Shown: positions 10,789 through 22,130, counted from the stretch's first letter. The stretch is 64,000 nucleotides of DNA from Planococcus citri (GCF_950023065.1 NC_088677.1:81927469-81991468), one strand, 5' to 3'. Program-made: numbers and translations. Notes: generated by a model from the sequence alone, not told the origin.

Positions 10789-11283
10789 GTACATCAAAGA
10801 AATCAATCTTTCAAACCAAATCTAGACTAACCCCTCGAAACTGGGCGTAAAAATCCTGGCAATTATACACGCCCAGTATAAAAAAATTCAAAAAAAAAGA
10901 AAAAAATCCGATTATGTGCTATTGGTGTATGACAAACTATTGAATTTAATTCATAGAATGTATCAGAACTTAATCTTATTTGTTGATTAAAAAATTTGCT
11001 GTTACAACGTACATCATATCGCACCTCGGGAGTTACATATAAGGTCACATCTCAAAAAAGTGAAATTTTACAGGAGAGTGATTTTCTTTTTTTTTTAAAC
11101 TTGATTCATTATTTTTATCAACTTATAATTAATTGTGAGGAATCAATAGCACCTTCATTTGTTTTCCTGGCAAAAAATTTGAATTTTTTAAAGCATTGAT
11201 TATAATACTTAAAGCATATGGCGTGAAGTACGTAATAGGTAAACTAAGTGAAGTAAATTATAATATATTTCTTCATATTACAC

Positions 11284-12251
11284 GTACTCGTCGTACTCCA
11301 ATTTCTCGTTCCTCAAATTCGCCGTTTTTAGGCTTTTTTCCATTTCTTGCAATTTTGTATTTTTCGCGACTAATTCTTTTCTTATGCTAGATTCACTGTG
11401 CAGGAGCAATTGCACTCGATCCTCGAGTTTCTTGTTTTTAGTCCTGTCAAACAGTTACAAATTAACCCGTTAAGTATTTTTTGTCAGTGAATGTGAAACT
11501 ATAAATTATGTATGCAGACCTCAATCTTTCACCAGCCAATTCTGCACGTTTATAGTCACTTTCCATCGCTTTTAATTTTTCGCTAGTTTCAAGCAACTCT
11601 TTACTTATTTTAGACTCGGTATCCCCATTAAGATACCTACTGTAAAACAAGTCTTTCCAATTCAGTTGCGCTATTCCTGTTGGGATTGTATTGATGTGTT
11701 TGATCAATAAACAAATCGAACAATACGCTTCAATAATAACATTAGCTCAGCTCATTTTACCTCAACTCGTTACATTTTGAGTGTACAATTACACGTCTTT
11801 CCACTGCTGTTTTTAAATCCGATTCGACATTTTTACGAAAACGTTTCACATGTTTGCCCAACTCGTCAAATTTTTCCGTACTCGGGACCGCAGATGCTTT
11901 TTCAATAAGTACATTCAGCTTAAAAATGTCATCATTCTCCAAAGCAGTCCGACAATGAGGGCATGTTTTTGATCTGCAATCAGATAAAATGAAAGCCAAA
12001 CTGGACAAGGTATTCTGATTCTTGAAAAACGTAATAAGTAGTCAAGTACCTAATCATAAATACATAAAAAGGTCACAATTATTTTGATCATACATAAAGA
12101 AAAAGGAGATCTGAATCATAAGTAATCACCTTTCCATCCATTGGAGAAGACAGTGGGAGTGATAGACGTGACCGCAGCTTGTCGAACTAATTGATTCGCC
12201 ATCGTCGCCGGTAAATAAGTCCTCTTGGCAAATCGTGCAGGATACATTCAT
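11284..12251 (-). CDS. TRAIP/Nopo-like RING-H2 ubiquitin ligase, 5' four exons
   Basis: Four minus-strand exons: 12,251-12,130, 11,973-11,761, 11,639-11,520 and 11,443-11,284, with introns of 156, 121 and 76 bp, all GT-AG. The first three exons end with two bases of a codon and each junction restores an arginine or serine codon. The start MNVSCTIC places the RING at the N-terminus, as in TRAIP/Nopo. RING-H2 ligands are C-T-I-C, then C-G-H-V-Y-H-S-H-C, then SKTCPHC across the first junction. Exons 2-4 encode heptad-rich coiled coil (KELLETSEKLKAMESDYKRA). Family role: E3 ligase acting in replication-stress and DNA-damage signalling. About 205 codons are seen; family members are around twice as long, so 3' exons are missing or outside. 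A plausible donor (GTGTAA) follows exon 4. Confidence 0.75.
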
Positions 12252-12299
12252 TTTCGTGAAGCAATTCAACGTTTCACAATCAGCACTCCTGTAATGAAT

Positions 12300-13234
12300 T
12301 AAATACACAGATAACCAAAACTCTCAAAATAAAATTCCTGATCATCATTCTTATCATATACCTACGTATGGTTTCTTCTAAACTTATTATTTTTGAACAC
12401 CAGTCACCAGCAAATCGGATCAGTGAACCGATTAACCATTCTCTGCGACAAATTCATGAAGGAAGTCGACGTTAGAAGATACGAAGTTTTCTCATCAGCC
12501 TCACTCAAAGAGACAACGAGACAACTATACGTAGATAAGGTAGCACTAACCATGCACTAACTTTTGGGAATAAATCTCCAGTACTTCCAAGATACAAGAA
12601 TTGAGAAATAAGATCAACAATGGGATGAAAAAAATAACAAACAACTAATCAATTAAATTGGATATCAGGCACATGAGAAACCATTACAATGAAGTGCATC
12701 GAACTGAAACTTGAAAGACTACTAAGACTAGTGATGTAAACATTTGTATGACTCATCGGTTCTGAAGAAGAATGATGAAATGATAACATAGAAGAGACGC
12801 ATGTTTTAACGTGCTAAGGTGCTATTGATGCCTGAAGTTCTGTAGCTTTGAAGACAGATATATGCAGATGGCACCATTCCTTTGATCCATGTTCATTGAT
12901 CGCTTAATCAAATCTATTTTTTCTCTAAAGCTACGTGTCTACGTACCCAATATTAATCGATCAAAAGCTACGAAATCTCAAAGTTGAGCTTTTTGCACCT
13001 TTATGATTGGTGCCAAATCACGTTGTATTTTGGTACGTTCGTCTACATAAAATTAGGTTCTTCAAGTACAATAAAATATTTAAATCGCTTATGGGAAAAG
13101 TTGAATTAGATCAGGTTTCAGTAGGATCTGATCCGATGAAAACTTCAATCTGATTACTCATCAGAACCGATCATTTTCCGCTGGAATACATTATTGTCGC
13201 ATCACACCGTAGAAAAGAATACCTAACAATCATT
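12300..13234. other. sequence upstream of the TRAIP-like gene
   Basis: No coding region recognised. An acceptor-like CATTACAG on the minus strand near 12,292 could end a 5' UTR intron. The stretch is part of the 2.08 kb missing from the 23.9-kb copy, so whatever promoter the gene has may lie here. Confidence 0.4.
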
Positions 13235-13884
13235 TTAAAGATCTGGTATCCTACCTTCATTTAGCATAAGAACACTTTGAAAAATAAAATCTTAAAGAGG
13301 AAATATTTCAATGTTTGGAAAACATTTTGAGTTATAACCTTTCATTAATGTTATTGTGGAGGCGAAAGGAAGCATCCAAAAAAATTTCACGTTTACAAAG
13401 TTGTAGAGAATTAAATTTCTAATCGACACAATGTCCTTAGTTTTTTTCTATACCTAGTGCTTAGTTTTTGAGTTTTTCTCAAAAAACTAAAATTTCATCA
13501 TACGTGCAAATTCATTTTTCTGAAAAGTGATCAATTCAAAAAATGTTTTGCATTTGGTACAAACCAATAAAAAATGCACTTCTTGTGACTATTTCTACCT
13601 AACAAACATTCAAAACAATTAAAACTGTTTGTTAACACTTTGTATTGTACCAAATTTGCTCAAAAAAGGTGGAGTTTTTTTGAGATGTACCCTAAACAAC
13701 TCCAAATGACTTGCAATGTTGTTGGGATTTTGAGTTGGGCCATTTGCGTTTTTTACAAGATCTAGATAATGTACCGAACTCAAAGTGTTATTTTTGGTTG
13801 AGGGGGGTCATACAAACCCCAAAAATGCAAAAATGTCAAAATCGATTTTTTTGAGATGTAACCTTATTACTCCCGAGGTGCGAA

Positions 13885-14335
13885 ATCTGTGTGGAAACTG
13901 TTTCAAGCGGGTTTTTTGAGCAGTTCTGGAGCCTCCAGTAGGTTTTTGAAACTTGAAATTCCCTCAAAATTTCATCAAATGCAGTTGGAAAGACAAAATT
14001 AATCTTGCAAGCCAATTCCAATACTTTACGAAGTCGACTGCAGGTGAATTTCAAAGTCGTTTTGCAGCCTCCAGCGACTTTTTGAAAATTACTGGAGCCT
14101 CCAGTAGGTTTTTGAAACTTGAAATCCCCTCAAAATTTCATCAAATGCAGTTGGAAAGCCAAAATTCATTCTGCAAGCCAATTTCAATACTTTACGATGT
14201 CGACTGCAGGTAGATATCAAAGTCGTTTTGGAGCCTCCAGCGACCTTTTGAAAATTACTGGACCCTCCAGTAGATTTTTGAAACTTCCAGATCTCACAAA
14301 ATTTCATCAAATGGAGTTGTAAGGCCGTAACTTAC
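13885..14335. repeat. CTGGAGCCTCCAG units, direct tandem
   Basis: Two to three direct units of roughly 180 bp with CTGGAGCCTCCAGTAG, TTTTTGAAACTTGAAAT, CAAAATTTCATCAAATG and a GTCGACTGCAGGT segment. The paralogue at 24.7-24.98 kb has fewer units. Related units form palindromes at 27.8-29.1 and 30.1-31.4 kb. Confidence 0.7.
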
Positions 14336-14636
14336 TCTGCACTCCAATTTCAACACGCTATCGAGTTCACCTCACTATTAGATGTAGAATCAAGCTCCAT
14401 TCGTGCTCCAGCAATTTCGAGAGAAAGTTTGGTAATTGAGTGTAGAAAGGGTCTGAGTCCTAAGTTGCATTTGTTTAGGCAGCAACAGCGCCGGCGCACG
14501 TGAATATTTTTATTTTTCAAACTGCGCTAAAAATTGTGTCTTGGGGTCCTCTTTCAATGACTTCGAGCACGTTCACCAAAAATGTTTGATTTTCGAATAA
14601 ATCAGTTGAGAAACTACTTACTATGTATGTACTTAC

Positions 14637-14739
14637 CGTTCACGTTTTCCATCGCACTGGGTGTGAGGGATTTTTGAAAGGGCCGTCCGTTGACGGCTAA
14701 GGCAGAATTCTAGAGTTTGTAACTCCCCTTCAGCGTTAC
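14637..14739 (-). CDS. MDNE-family internal exon, open, with strong donor
   Basis: Acceptor TTATTAG precedes 14,739 and a consensus donor GTAAGT follows 14,637. The 103-bp exon reads GNAEGELQTLEFCLSRQRTA, then LSKIPHTQCDGKRER with no stop, and ends two bases into a codon, as the 19.6-kb copy does. The last 16 bp and the following intron are repeated at 25,272-25,288 and below, but the exon body is not. It lies 147 bp downstream (minus sense) of the complete small frame at 14,886-15,053, so the two may be exons of one gene. Function unknown. Confidence 0.5.
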
Positions 14740-14885
14740 CTAATAAAAAACTTTCTTATGGGTGCTCGATATTTCTGGACACCCTGTATAACACTGGTAG
14801 GTAATGACGTATTGGGTTTTAGAAAAAAATAATTATAACGAAAAGTACACGACGAATGTTCATTTAGTTTTAGAAAAAATAATTA

Positions 14886-15053
14886 TTACGAAAAGTACAC
14901 GAGAAAGATAGACAGGTGAAAATAATTACGACGTTTTAGGCCTATACCACCCAAATCATCTGGGGTGGTAGGTATTCTAACCGGCTTCGTTGGTCTTCTC
15001 GTGACGTAATATTCTGGAGATTTCAACTCTTCAGCGTTATTTTCATTATCCAT
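14886..15053 (-). CDS. MDNE-family complete 55-aa frame
   Basis: ATG at 15,053 to TAA at 14,886. The N-terminal half reads MDNENNAEELKSPEYYVTRR and continues with RIPTTPDDLGG; the C-terminal part (RRNYFHLSIFLVYFS) is hydrophobic. That tail is shared with the copy at 29.9 kb, where it is fused directly to MDNE. A leader block conserved with 3.3 and 27.6 kb lies 100-200 bp upstream. No signal or known domain is recognised. If translated it is a micro-protein with a basic, proline-containing core; it could also be the first exon of a longer gene. Confidence 0.5.
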   Translation of the reverse strand: MDNENNAEELKSPEYYVTRRPTKPVRIPTTPDDLGGIGLKRRNYFHLSIFLVYFS

Positions 15054-15149
15054 TCTAGGTACCTAGGTACTTACTAATTTCGTAACTAGATTTTGTATTG
15101 TTATATATGAAAAATTAAATTATTTCGGATACGTAACAGTATGTAGTAG

Positions 15150-15250
15150 TAAGAAGAACTGATGTTTTTCATCGGGTTTTGGGTTGACCTTCATTTTTTC
15201 TGGGTAGGTCTAGGTACCAGCAGAGATTTAATGTTTTCGATAGTAATTTT
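15150..15250 (-). promoter_or_regulatory. conserved leader block, second copy
   Basis: Matches 3,340-3,440 (GATGAAAAACATCAG, AGGTCAACCC, and a frame IENIKSLLVPRPTQKK followed by TGA). It stands upstream of the MDNE start at 15,053. The short frame could be an upstream ORF. Confidence 0.35.
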
Positions 15251-15259
15251 TAAACATAC

Positions 15260-15869
15260 CTACATTGTTATGGTTGATTTCGAAATGTCTCACGTGTTTT
15301 TTTATACATTTCGCAATTTTTCACTACCTCTTTCTCTCATGCCGCGCTGCTAGCCCGTTATGTACTAGTAGTACCTAAGTTGTCAAAATATTTTATGACT
15401 ATGTATGTATTTGTAATGTGTAAAATTAGTCATTTTATTTTGTAAAATCGTAGTTATTCAAGCAACCGCAAGTAAAAGACTATAATCCATACACAAAAAA
15501 GTGCTCTAGAAGTCGATTTTGTATTTTTTTTTCGGGGACCAAAAAAATGCGCTGCCAAAATGAAGGTACTACCTGCCCCATTCAGAAAAGTGCAATTTTG
15601 AAATTTTTACTCCGCACAACGAGGAGATGGACCCTCAAAAAGGTGATTTTGGGGACACGGTCGGGACCAAAAAAACTCGACGGGGTTGTGTTGGGGGACT
15701 TCTCCAGATGCCAAATATGTAATTTTTTTCTGTGAAACCCTGCACAACTGCATTCTATGGCACTTCGTTATAGCAGGGAATATATATATGCCCTCGGTCG
15801 TCGGTAACACTGCCAGTGCAGTGCTATCTAGCGGATTAGTTCCGTGAGATATGGACGACTAAAACAGCC
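15260..15869. other. low-information stretch; possible LTR/promoter end
   Basis: No gene recognised; open frames around 15,547-15,810 overlap on both strands and match nothing known. A TATATATATATG string near 15,780 with following GC-richer sequence, and the AATAAAG signal at about 16,972 beyond the TIR element, could be parts of one LTR or promoter split by that insertion. Confidence 0.3.
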
Positions 15870-16799
15870 ACGAGCATTTCAAAGCAGCCCGGACCTCACT
15901 TAGCATCGCGCTTTGCGCATGCGCGTGGACTTGCCATAATCGTCTTATCGTCGAGTACGTTCGTATTTTACGAGCATTTCAATTTTCAACTTCGTGATTT
16001 TTAATTTTGTTCCGTTTTTTTATTTTATACTTATGTTTCGTCGTTTATTGAAAAATGAAAACAATTTTTTTTTTCAATTTTTAATGTTTCAAAATCACAT
16101 CACATTTTAATGCATAACGTATAATAAAATAAAAAATCAAGAATATTTTTAATGAGTTATAACATACCAAAGTAACTTTCGTAGGTAATCAAAATATAAG
16201 AGTAGGAGAAAACACTTAGAAATAAATTAATAATAATAGAAAAACTACAAGACTAACTTCGTAGGTAATGAAAATTAATTTTATAATAACAAAAACGTAT
16301 AAAAATACTTTGGTACGTATTAAAAAAGCCAACTTTTCGAGGCGAGATCAAGATTCAACTTCAAAAGTATGAGTGAAAATCTTGTGTTACAATAATATTT
16401 GGTATTTCAGCACCAGTTAAAAGAGCCAAGGCACACTCATTTCCACTATTTGACGGTCTTTCCATCAGGGGAATACGTTTTTTGGTAGTTTTTTTTGGCC
16501 ACTGCGCAATTTTCCATTGAGGAGATAATTTTTTATTTGCTGCAGGCAGTCGTTTGTTTTCTTTCTTCTCTCCTTTTCGGCTGAATCCAAATTTTTGGAA
16601 CGCAGTATCGAGAGTTTTAGACAAATTTTCCAAATATTCCCCAGGCAAATCATCTTGCAAAAAAACGATTATCAAAGATGAAAAATAGTTGAAAATACGA
16701 AAATAGACGAATGCAGGAGGATAATAGTATTATGGCAAGTCCACGCGCATGCGCAAAGCGCGATGCTAAGTGAGGTCCGGGCTGCTTTGAAATGCTCGT
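15870..16799. mobile_element. 930-bp element with 71-bp perfect TIRs and 8-bp TSD
   Basis: Left TIR 15,870-15,940 starts ACGAGCATTTCAAAG; the right TIR 16,729-16,799 is its complement without a mismatch that I could find. AAACAGCC is repeated at 15,862-15,869 and 16,800-16,807, a clear 8-bp target duplication. Eight bases fit hAT, P or Merlin groups; the terminal bases fit none clearly. Identical TIRs and TSD suggest a recent insertion. One internal minus-strand frame (16,361-16,675, 104 codons, Lys-rich middle) may be a transposase remnant, but no motif is recognised. Confidence 0.85.
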
Positions 16800-16807
16800 A
16801 AACAGCC

Positions 16808-17391
16808 TGCCGTGTCCGCTTCGCAGTTGTCTCAGGTCGCTTAGAGTAATCGCTCCTCTGGACCGACGTTAGGACAACAAGCCTTTTGAGCAGAACTGCA
16901 CGGACGCGTGTGTAATTAAAGCTCTAGGTATTACCTATTCGTGGTGCATTGCATGTTCATTAAGAGAATCTCAATAAAGTGTTAAAAGTGATTTATCATC
17001 TTTTATGTTATTGTTTGGAAGCTTAAGGACATACACTCAACCTGTATGAAGGAAGGTGTAGGGTATTAATTAGCCACTAATTACTAGAGACTAAGGATAC
17101 TTTTCGGCATCGTGCGCTGTCAAGTGCTTTCGGCTAGGTACGCTCGTTTGACTTTAATGATTCAAGTTCCCTGTTCAGCTGTTCCATGTTGAGATTTTTA
17201 ATTTTAATTTAATCATAAATTTATAATATTCGAATATTATATCAACTTTTACTTATTCTTCATGGTCTTTCTTATAGAATACAAATTTTGTTGCTTAATA
17301 ATATACTTTGAGACTTGAGTTAAATGCCTGGTGAGCAGTTGGAAATATGATTCGATTTTTTCGACATTGACTTTTTGACTGATGTGATATC
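16808..17391. other. intervening sequence, possible LTR tail
   Basis: AT-rich with no gene. TCTCAATAAAGTG near 16,968-16,980 resembles a polyadenylation signal of an LTR or gene end, but no second LTR or TG...CA boundary was established. Confidence 0.3.
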
Positions 17392-17897
17392 CAGTGTTGA
17401 AAAAAAAACGGTTTTTTTGTTTAAAACCCTGTTTTAAACAGCTGGATCCTCATGTGTTTTAAACGTGTTTTAAACATGTTTAAAATGGTTTTAAACACGT
17501 TTTTAACACAAATTTATTTGTTTTGGATTCAGTTTTTCAAATATACGTTATCCAGTCTTCAACTTTTAAGATGTGACATCATAAAATAGCTATAAGGTTC
17601 AAGAAATATTGAAAAATTGAAATCAAAACACAAAATTTGCCTTTGAAAAAAAGTATAGGAAGAAGAATGCAAATCTAAAAATTCAGTTTCTTCAATTTCA
17701 CTACTTTTTCAACGAAAAATTGAAAAAAAAACGTGTTTTTTTAAAGGAAATTGGAGCTGAAAAAAAAACTTGTTTAAAACAAAAAAAAACATTTTAAACA
17801 GAATTTTGTTTTAAACACTGACTGTTTTTTTCTCGACGTTTAAAATACTGTTTTAAACGTTTTAAACATACAGTACTGTTTTAAACTGACAACACTG
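17392..17897. mobile_element. hAT-like MITE rich in GTTTTAAAC
   Basis: Ends are CAGTGTTG at 17,392 and CAACACTG at 17,897, typical of hAT miniature elements (family knowledge). The inside is filled with GTTTTAAAC/GTTTAAAAC words near both ends. An 8-bp target duplication was not found. The right flank (TTGAAAATTCAAAATTGACTG) also occurs uninterrupted at about 60,000. Confidence 0.5.
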
Positions 17898-18004
17898 TTG
17901 AAAATTCAAAATTGACTGTTTTTGGCGATTCATGCTTTTTTTTAAAAGTACGTACTTGATCAGTAAAAATGGTCAAAATAAGTCCCAAAACTAATATTAA
18001 TTAC

Positions 18005-19290
18005 CCAAATCGAAATTTCACCACTTCCAGCCATTCTGGAGCCTCCAGCGGGATTTTTCATTTTATCCAGAATTTTGAATTTGCTCCAGAGGGCGTGAAT
18101 ATGAAGTTGAGCAGCTAAAAATCGAGTTGTGTATTATACTCGACCTGTTTAACGAGTTTATCCACATTTGAGCCGATTTTGAGAGTGACACCTCAAAAGT
18201 TGTTTTTCGGCCAGCTTTTTTCAAAATTAAAAAATCTAAAAAATCAAAAGTTTCCCGTTTGCGTGAAAATTTTTGAAGTTCGCGCGAATCGCTGTATTTG
18301 GTGCAAAACTTACCCCCCAAATCCAAATTTCACAATTTCCAGCCATTCTGGAGCCTCCAGCGCGATTTTTCAATTTCTCCAGAATTTTGAATTTGCTCCA
18401 GAAGGCGTGAATATGAAGTTGGACTGCTAAAAATCGAGTTGTGTATTATACTCGACCTGTTTAACGAGTTTATCCACATGGTTATTGAGTTACTCATGGA
18501 TATCATTCCAAAGCATGTATTGTATGTAGCGTAAAGCTGCAGCACAATCATCTGTATGAATACTTTGATTCGTTGTTCATGAAAAAAAAGAAGAAAAAAA
18601 ATCGTGATGCGAAGTAGTGTTTTTAATTTTCGAGACTTTGCAAATGATGATATGGTCATCGTATGACATGATGAAACACTAAAAAATTTAGAAAATCAGA
18701 CTGGAGGCTGCAAAAACGGCTCAAAAAACGAAATTAGGGGAGCGGGGGAGTTGTTTTCAACTCGATCCAGCCATTCGCAAAAATTTCAAAAATTTCCTCA
18801 CAAACGAGAAACATTTGATTTTTTGGATTTTTTAATTTTGAAAAAAGCATGGTCAAAAAACCACTTTTGAGGTGTCACTCTCAAAATCGGCTCAAATGTA
18901 GATAAACTCGTTAAACTGGTCGAGTGTAACATACAACTCGATTTTTAGTTGCCTAACTTCGTATTCACGCCTTCAGGAGCAAATTCAAAATTCTGGAGAA
19001 ATTGAAAGATCGCGCTGGAGGCTCCAGAATGCCCGTAAATTGTGAAATTTGGATTTTGGGTGTTCAGTTTTGGACAAAATACAGCGATTCGCGTAAATTT
19101 CGAAAATTTCCACATAAACGAGAAACTTTTGATTTTTTGGATTTTTTAATTTTGAAAAAAGCATGGTCAAAAAACCACTTTTGAGGTGTCACTCTCAAAA
19201 TCAGCTTAAATGTAGATAAACTCGTTAAACTGGTCGAGTGTAACATACTTAGTGTTAGACAAAATACATCGATTCGCGTAAATTTCGAAA
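18005..19290. repeat. palindromic array, GAGCCTCCAGCG/CGAGTTTATCCAC units
   Basis: Two direct units of about 315 bp (18,005-18,480) with CATTCTGGAGCCTCCAGCG, TTTGCTCCAGAAGGCGTGAATATG, ACTCGACCTGTTTAACGAG and CACCTCAAAAGT. After a 290-bp centre come two units in reverse orientation (18,775-19,290). Diverged single units recur at 58.45-58.85 and 60.1-60.66 kb. Open frames here are repeat-derived. Confidence 0.75.
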
Positions 19291-19752
19291 ATTTCCGGTG
19301 TTTTGATATAATGATCAATTATCGAGTTCCTGCAAATCGCTATCTTCTTTCTCCGGGACTGGGACTGGGACGACATATGGCTGTAATTCAGAAAAAAAAA
19401 AACAATCAAAAATTAAAAATATAAATGTAAGAATTTCTAAGATCGATTATAAATTTACGTTACACAACACAATACATAAAGAAAAAAATGAACGCTTATT
19501 TCAATGGCAAATTTCACGAGGAACAATAATTTTCTACACAAATTAGTCGAAATCTTTATACTTATTCCGACAAAATTCTAATAAAATTAATAAATTTACT
19601 TACACTAGCGCGCCACACCTACGCACGGCCCGAATCGATTGGACGCTGGCTTATTGACACCCAAATCTTCAGGCTTCCTGAGAATTTTTGAAGGCGCCGT
19701 CCTTCGACGGCTAAGATAAAATTCTAAACTTTGTAACACCCATTCCGGTGCA
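19290..19752 (-). pseudogene. MDNE-family copy: exon 1 core, intron, exon 2
   Basis: Exon 1 (about 19,752-19,627) reads EWVLQSLEFYLSRRRTAPSK, then ILRKPEDLGVNKPASNRFG, and ends two bases into a codon before GTGCGT, a weakened donor (the 27.4-kb copy has GTGAGT here). After a 246-bp intron, acceptor ATTACAG precedes exon 2 at 19,380, which in the matching phase reads HMSSQSQSRRKKIAI and stays open until it runs into the neighbouring palindromic array at 19,290. The N-terminus is cut by the element starting at 19,747. Best view of a two-exon structure in the family. Function unknown. Confidence 0.55.
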
Positions 19753-20561
19753 TTTCCCCAGTCCCCCCCCACCACCGCCAAAAAGGGTCTATGTAAGGTC
19801 ATTCGTTTGTGCTTCGTTAGTGCTTGTTTGTGCTTCAACTCCCGTCGTTTGTGCTTCGCCCCTTCCCAAGAAAATGAGGATCACTTGTGGGGGAGCTGGA
19901 CAAATGGTTTTTGAAAAAGGGGCTAGAAATGGGAATTAAAGGGAAAAAATTGATGAAAATCGTTTGTATTTCGTTTGTGCTTGTTTGTGCTTCAACTCAT
20001 ATCGCTGCAACTCCTCTCCCCTTCGAGTTGAGGTTTCTCAATACAAACGATTTCATCAATTTTTTCCTTTTAATTTACATTTCTAACCCCTTTTTCAAAA
20101 ACCATTTTTCCAGCCCCCCCCACAAGTTATCCTCATTTTCTTGGAAAGAGGCGAGGCACAAACGACGGGAGTTGAAGCACAAACAAGCACTAACGAATCA
20201 CAAACGATTGCCACCATTTTCAATCCGATTGGCGGTGGTGGGGGGCTCGCATTTCCCCAGCCCCCCACAAGATGTCCTCATTCTCTTGGGAAGGGGCGAA
20301 GCACAAACGACGGGACTTGAAGCACAAACAAGCACAAACGATTGACACCATTTTCAACCCAATTGGCCGTGGTGGGGGGCTCATGTTTCCCAAGCCCCCC
20401 CCCCCCACACAAACTTTTCTCAATATCTCCGAAAGGGTTGAAGCACAAACGACCGGACTTGAAGCACAAACAAGCACAAACCACAAACAAAGCATAAACG
20501 AATGACCTTACTTAGACCCTTTTTAGCGGTGGTGGGGAGGCTGGGGACGGGGAAATGCACC
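19747..20561. mobile_element. TIR/fold-back element made of AAGCACAAAC words
   Basis: Outer inverted repeats begin GGTGCATTTCCCC at 19,747 and end with its complement at 20,561, extending about 90 bp with C-runs, AAGGGTCTA...AAGGTCATTCG and a block of TTTGTGCTT. The interior contains several further inverted blocks of AAGCACAAACAAGCAC and runs of CCCCCC. The left end replaces the first codons of the MDNE exon at 19.75 kb. All open frames on both strands are mirror images of the repeats. Confidence 0.7.
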
Positions 20562-22130
20562 TCTAACAGACTGTTCTTTCGCGATCTACCGGAATGAGTA
20601 TGTAAGTAAAGATTAACATATTATGTCTTACGCCAGTATTCTTCATCGGTACGTTCCTTGGAGTCAACTACTTCAGCTCTTGAGTCTGTCGTATTTATTT
20701 GTTATTCTGCAACATTTAGAATGTAAATAAAATTAAATGCATGTAAAAAATTCTAACTACGTGTTTATAATTTTATTAACCTTAGTGTTGATTAGTGTTT
20801 CCAACTTCTATCGTCAGATTTCCCCAACTTTTTATTCCAACCCCCCTTCATCCTTTCCTCTCCAGCAATTTCATGCCAAGTAACCAAATGCGGTTCAAAC
20901 AAATTTTGATTGAGTTGTAAACAAAAATGTTGAATAGTTTTAAACGTTCGAAAACTATGTTTTTATACTTGTCAAAAAATTTGAATTGTATTATTGCGGG
21001 GTTGATACTAAAATCAAAAATCAAAACTTCTCATGTTTTTTATGTTATTTTTCGTATTTTTTTGTAGCCCTTTGGTCTTTGAATTCGATTTGGAAAATTA
21101 AATTCGAAAATGGAACAGAACATTTTTAATTTTGCCCGTAAAGAGGAAGAGGGAAAGTTGCCGAATATTACTAATTTGTGAGGTATAACAAAAATCATTT
21201 GGTATTTTTTGAATGAAATTTTTCCACTTTTTTCGATTGAGTTGGTGCTTTTTGGTAGTTTTGAATTAAATTTTGCAATTTTTTTTTCGATTGAAAACTT
21301 GAAAAGTAAATAATTAAAAGATGAGTCAGCAAGTTGACATGTCTAAACCTTCTACTCCCCATCCGGCTTGGCACGACTCTGGTAACATTTAATAGGTACC
21401 TTTCTGAATAATTACCATTAATTACGTTCGATGAGGAATTTTCATTTTTAGTTTCTACAGATGTGGTTTTTTTTTTTTGAAATTCTCATTATGATCTATA
21501 AAAATAAAATAAAATGCATGAAGAAAATTACAGTATTTCCAATTGAGAATATTGATTCGTATTTAAAAAATTGGAATTATATGCTATTATCTAGTATTAT
21601 TGTAATTTTATTATTTTATTAGTTTCTTAATGAACATTCAAGGTCATATTGGTCATTTATGTAGAATTTCTATCTTTGATCCTGATTTCTACGTGATAGA
21701 ATCATAGACTCGTTCAAAGAGATTACATTCCGGTTTTTTATTATTATACCTGGCATCTCCGCTTTTCTTTTCAAACAGTTATACTTTTCTTCCTGAAAAT
21801 AAAAATAATATTTTTAAAAAAAAAAGGAAACTACAAATAGGTCAGTATAAAGATGAATAATATCTTTAAAAATGTAAAGGACAGAAATAATATTTTTAAC
21901 AAAAAATATCAGAAAGAAGAACTTATGTTTGTTGAGGATAATCCTACTCCCCAATCACTTCTTTGAAGCAATCGACTGTTTGAAAATGAGAGTGAATAAA
22001 TAAGCAGTTGCTTGAGATTCAAGTGGTATAAAAAATTGATTTTTATTAATTGAAAACTTTAAAAACTTAATCGAAAATTTAAAAAAAAAACATTAAATTT
22101 TAATAGGCTTGCTTACTTGTTCGTTAATTC
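20562..22130. other. 1.57 kb without recognised genes
   Basis: AT-rich intergenic or intronic DNA. A small frame on the minus strand at 20,621-20,695 looks coding-like but is not supported by splice phases. No repeat with another copy in the window was seen. Confidence 0.5.

Larger units (their letters stand above)
7850..10906 (+). mobile_element. 5'-truncated non-LTR retrotransposon with RT and RNase H
   Basis: The coding remnant runs from the end of an endonuclease/linker region to a CCHC-like tail, followed by about 90 bp of 3' sequence and an A-rich end (10,878-10,906). An apurinic endonuclease domain, RT, RNase H and Cys/His tail in this order is the plan of I-group and related elements (family knowledge). 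At least five frame changes make it inactive. ORF1 and most of the endonuclease are missing, as usual for 5'-truncated LINE copies. No target duplication was resolved. Confidence 0.85.
11019..14662. repeat. large duplicated segment, copy 1 (carries the TRAIP-like gene)
   Basis: 11,019-11,154 and 13,235-14,662 align closely with the continuous segment 23,925-25,288, where 11,155-13,234 is absent. The left boundary starts TCGCACCTCGGGAGT, and an inverted copy of this end with TTACATCTCAAAAAA lies at 13,846-13,883. So 11,019-13,883 may be a 2.86-kb TIR element, with homology continuing past its right terminus through CTGGAGCCTCCAG units to the end of an MDNE exon. No target duplication was found. 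Confidence 0.65.

Noticed and set aside
16361..16675. 104-codon minus-strand frame as a gene
   Set aside because: Inside the 930-bp TIR element, no recognised transposase motif; kept only as a possible remnant.
20621..20706. Coding-like frame ending DEEYWRKT on the minus strand after an AG acceptor
   Set aside because: Every phase from the acceptor meets an early stop, so it cannot be the start of this exon.
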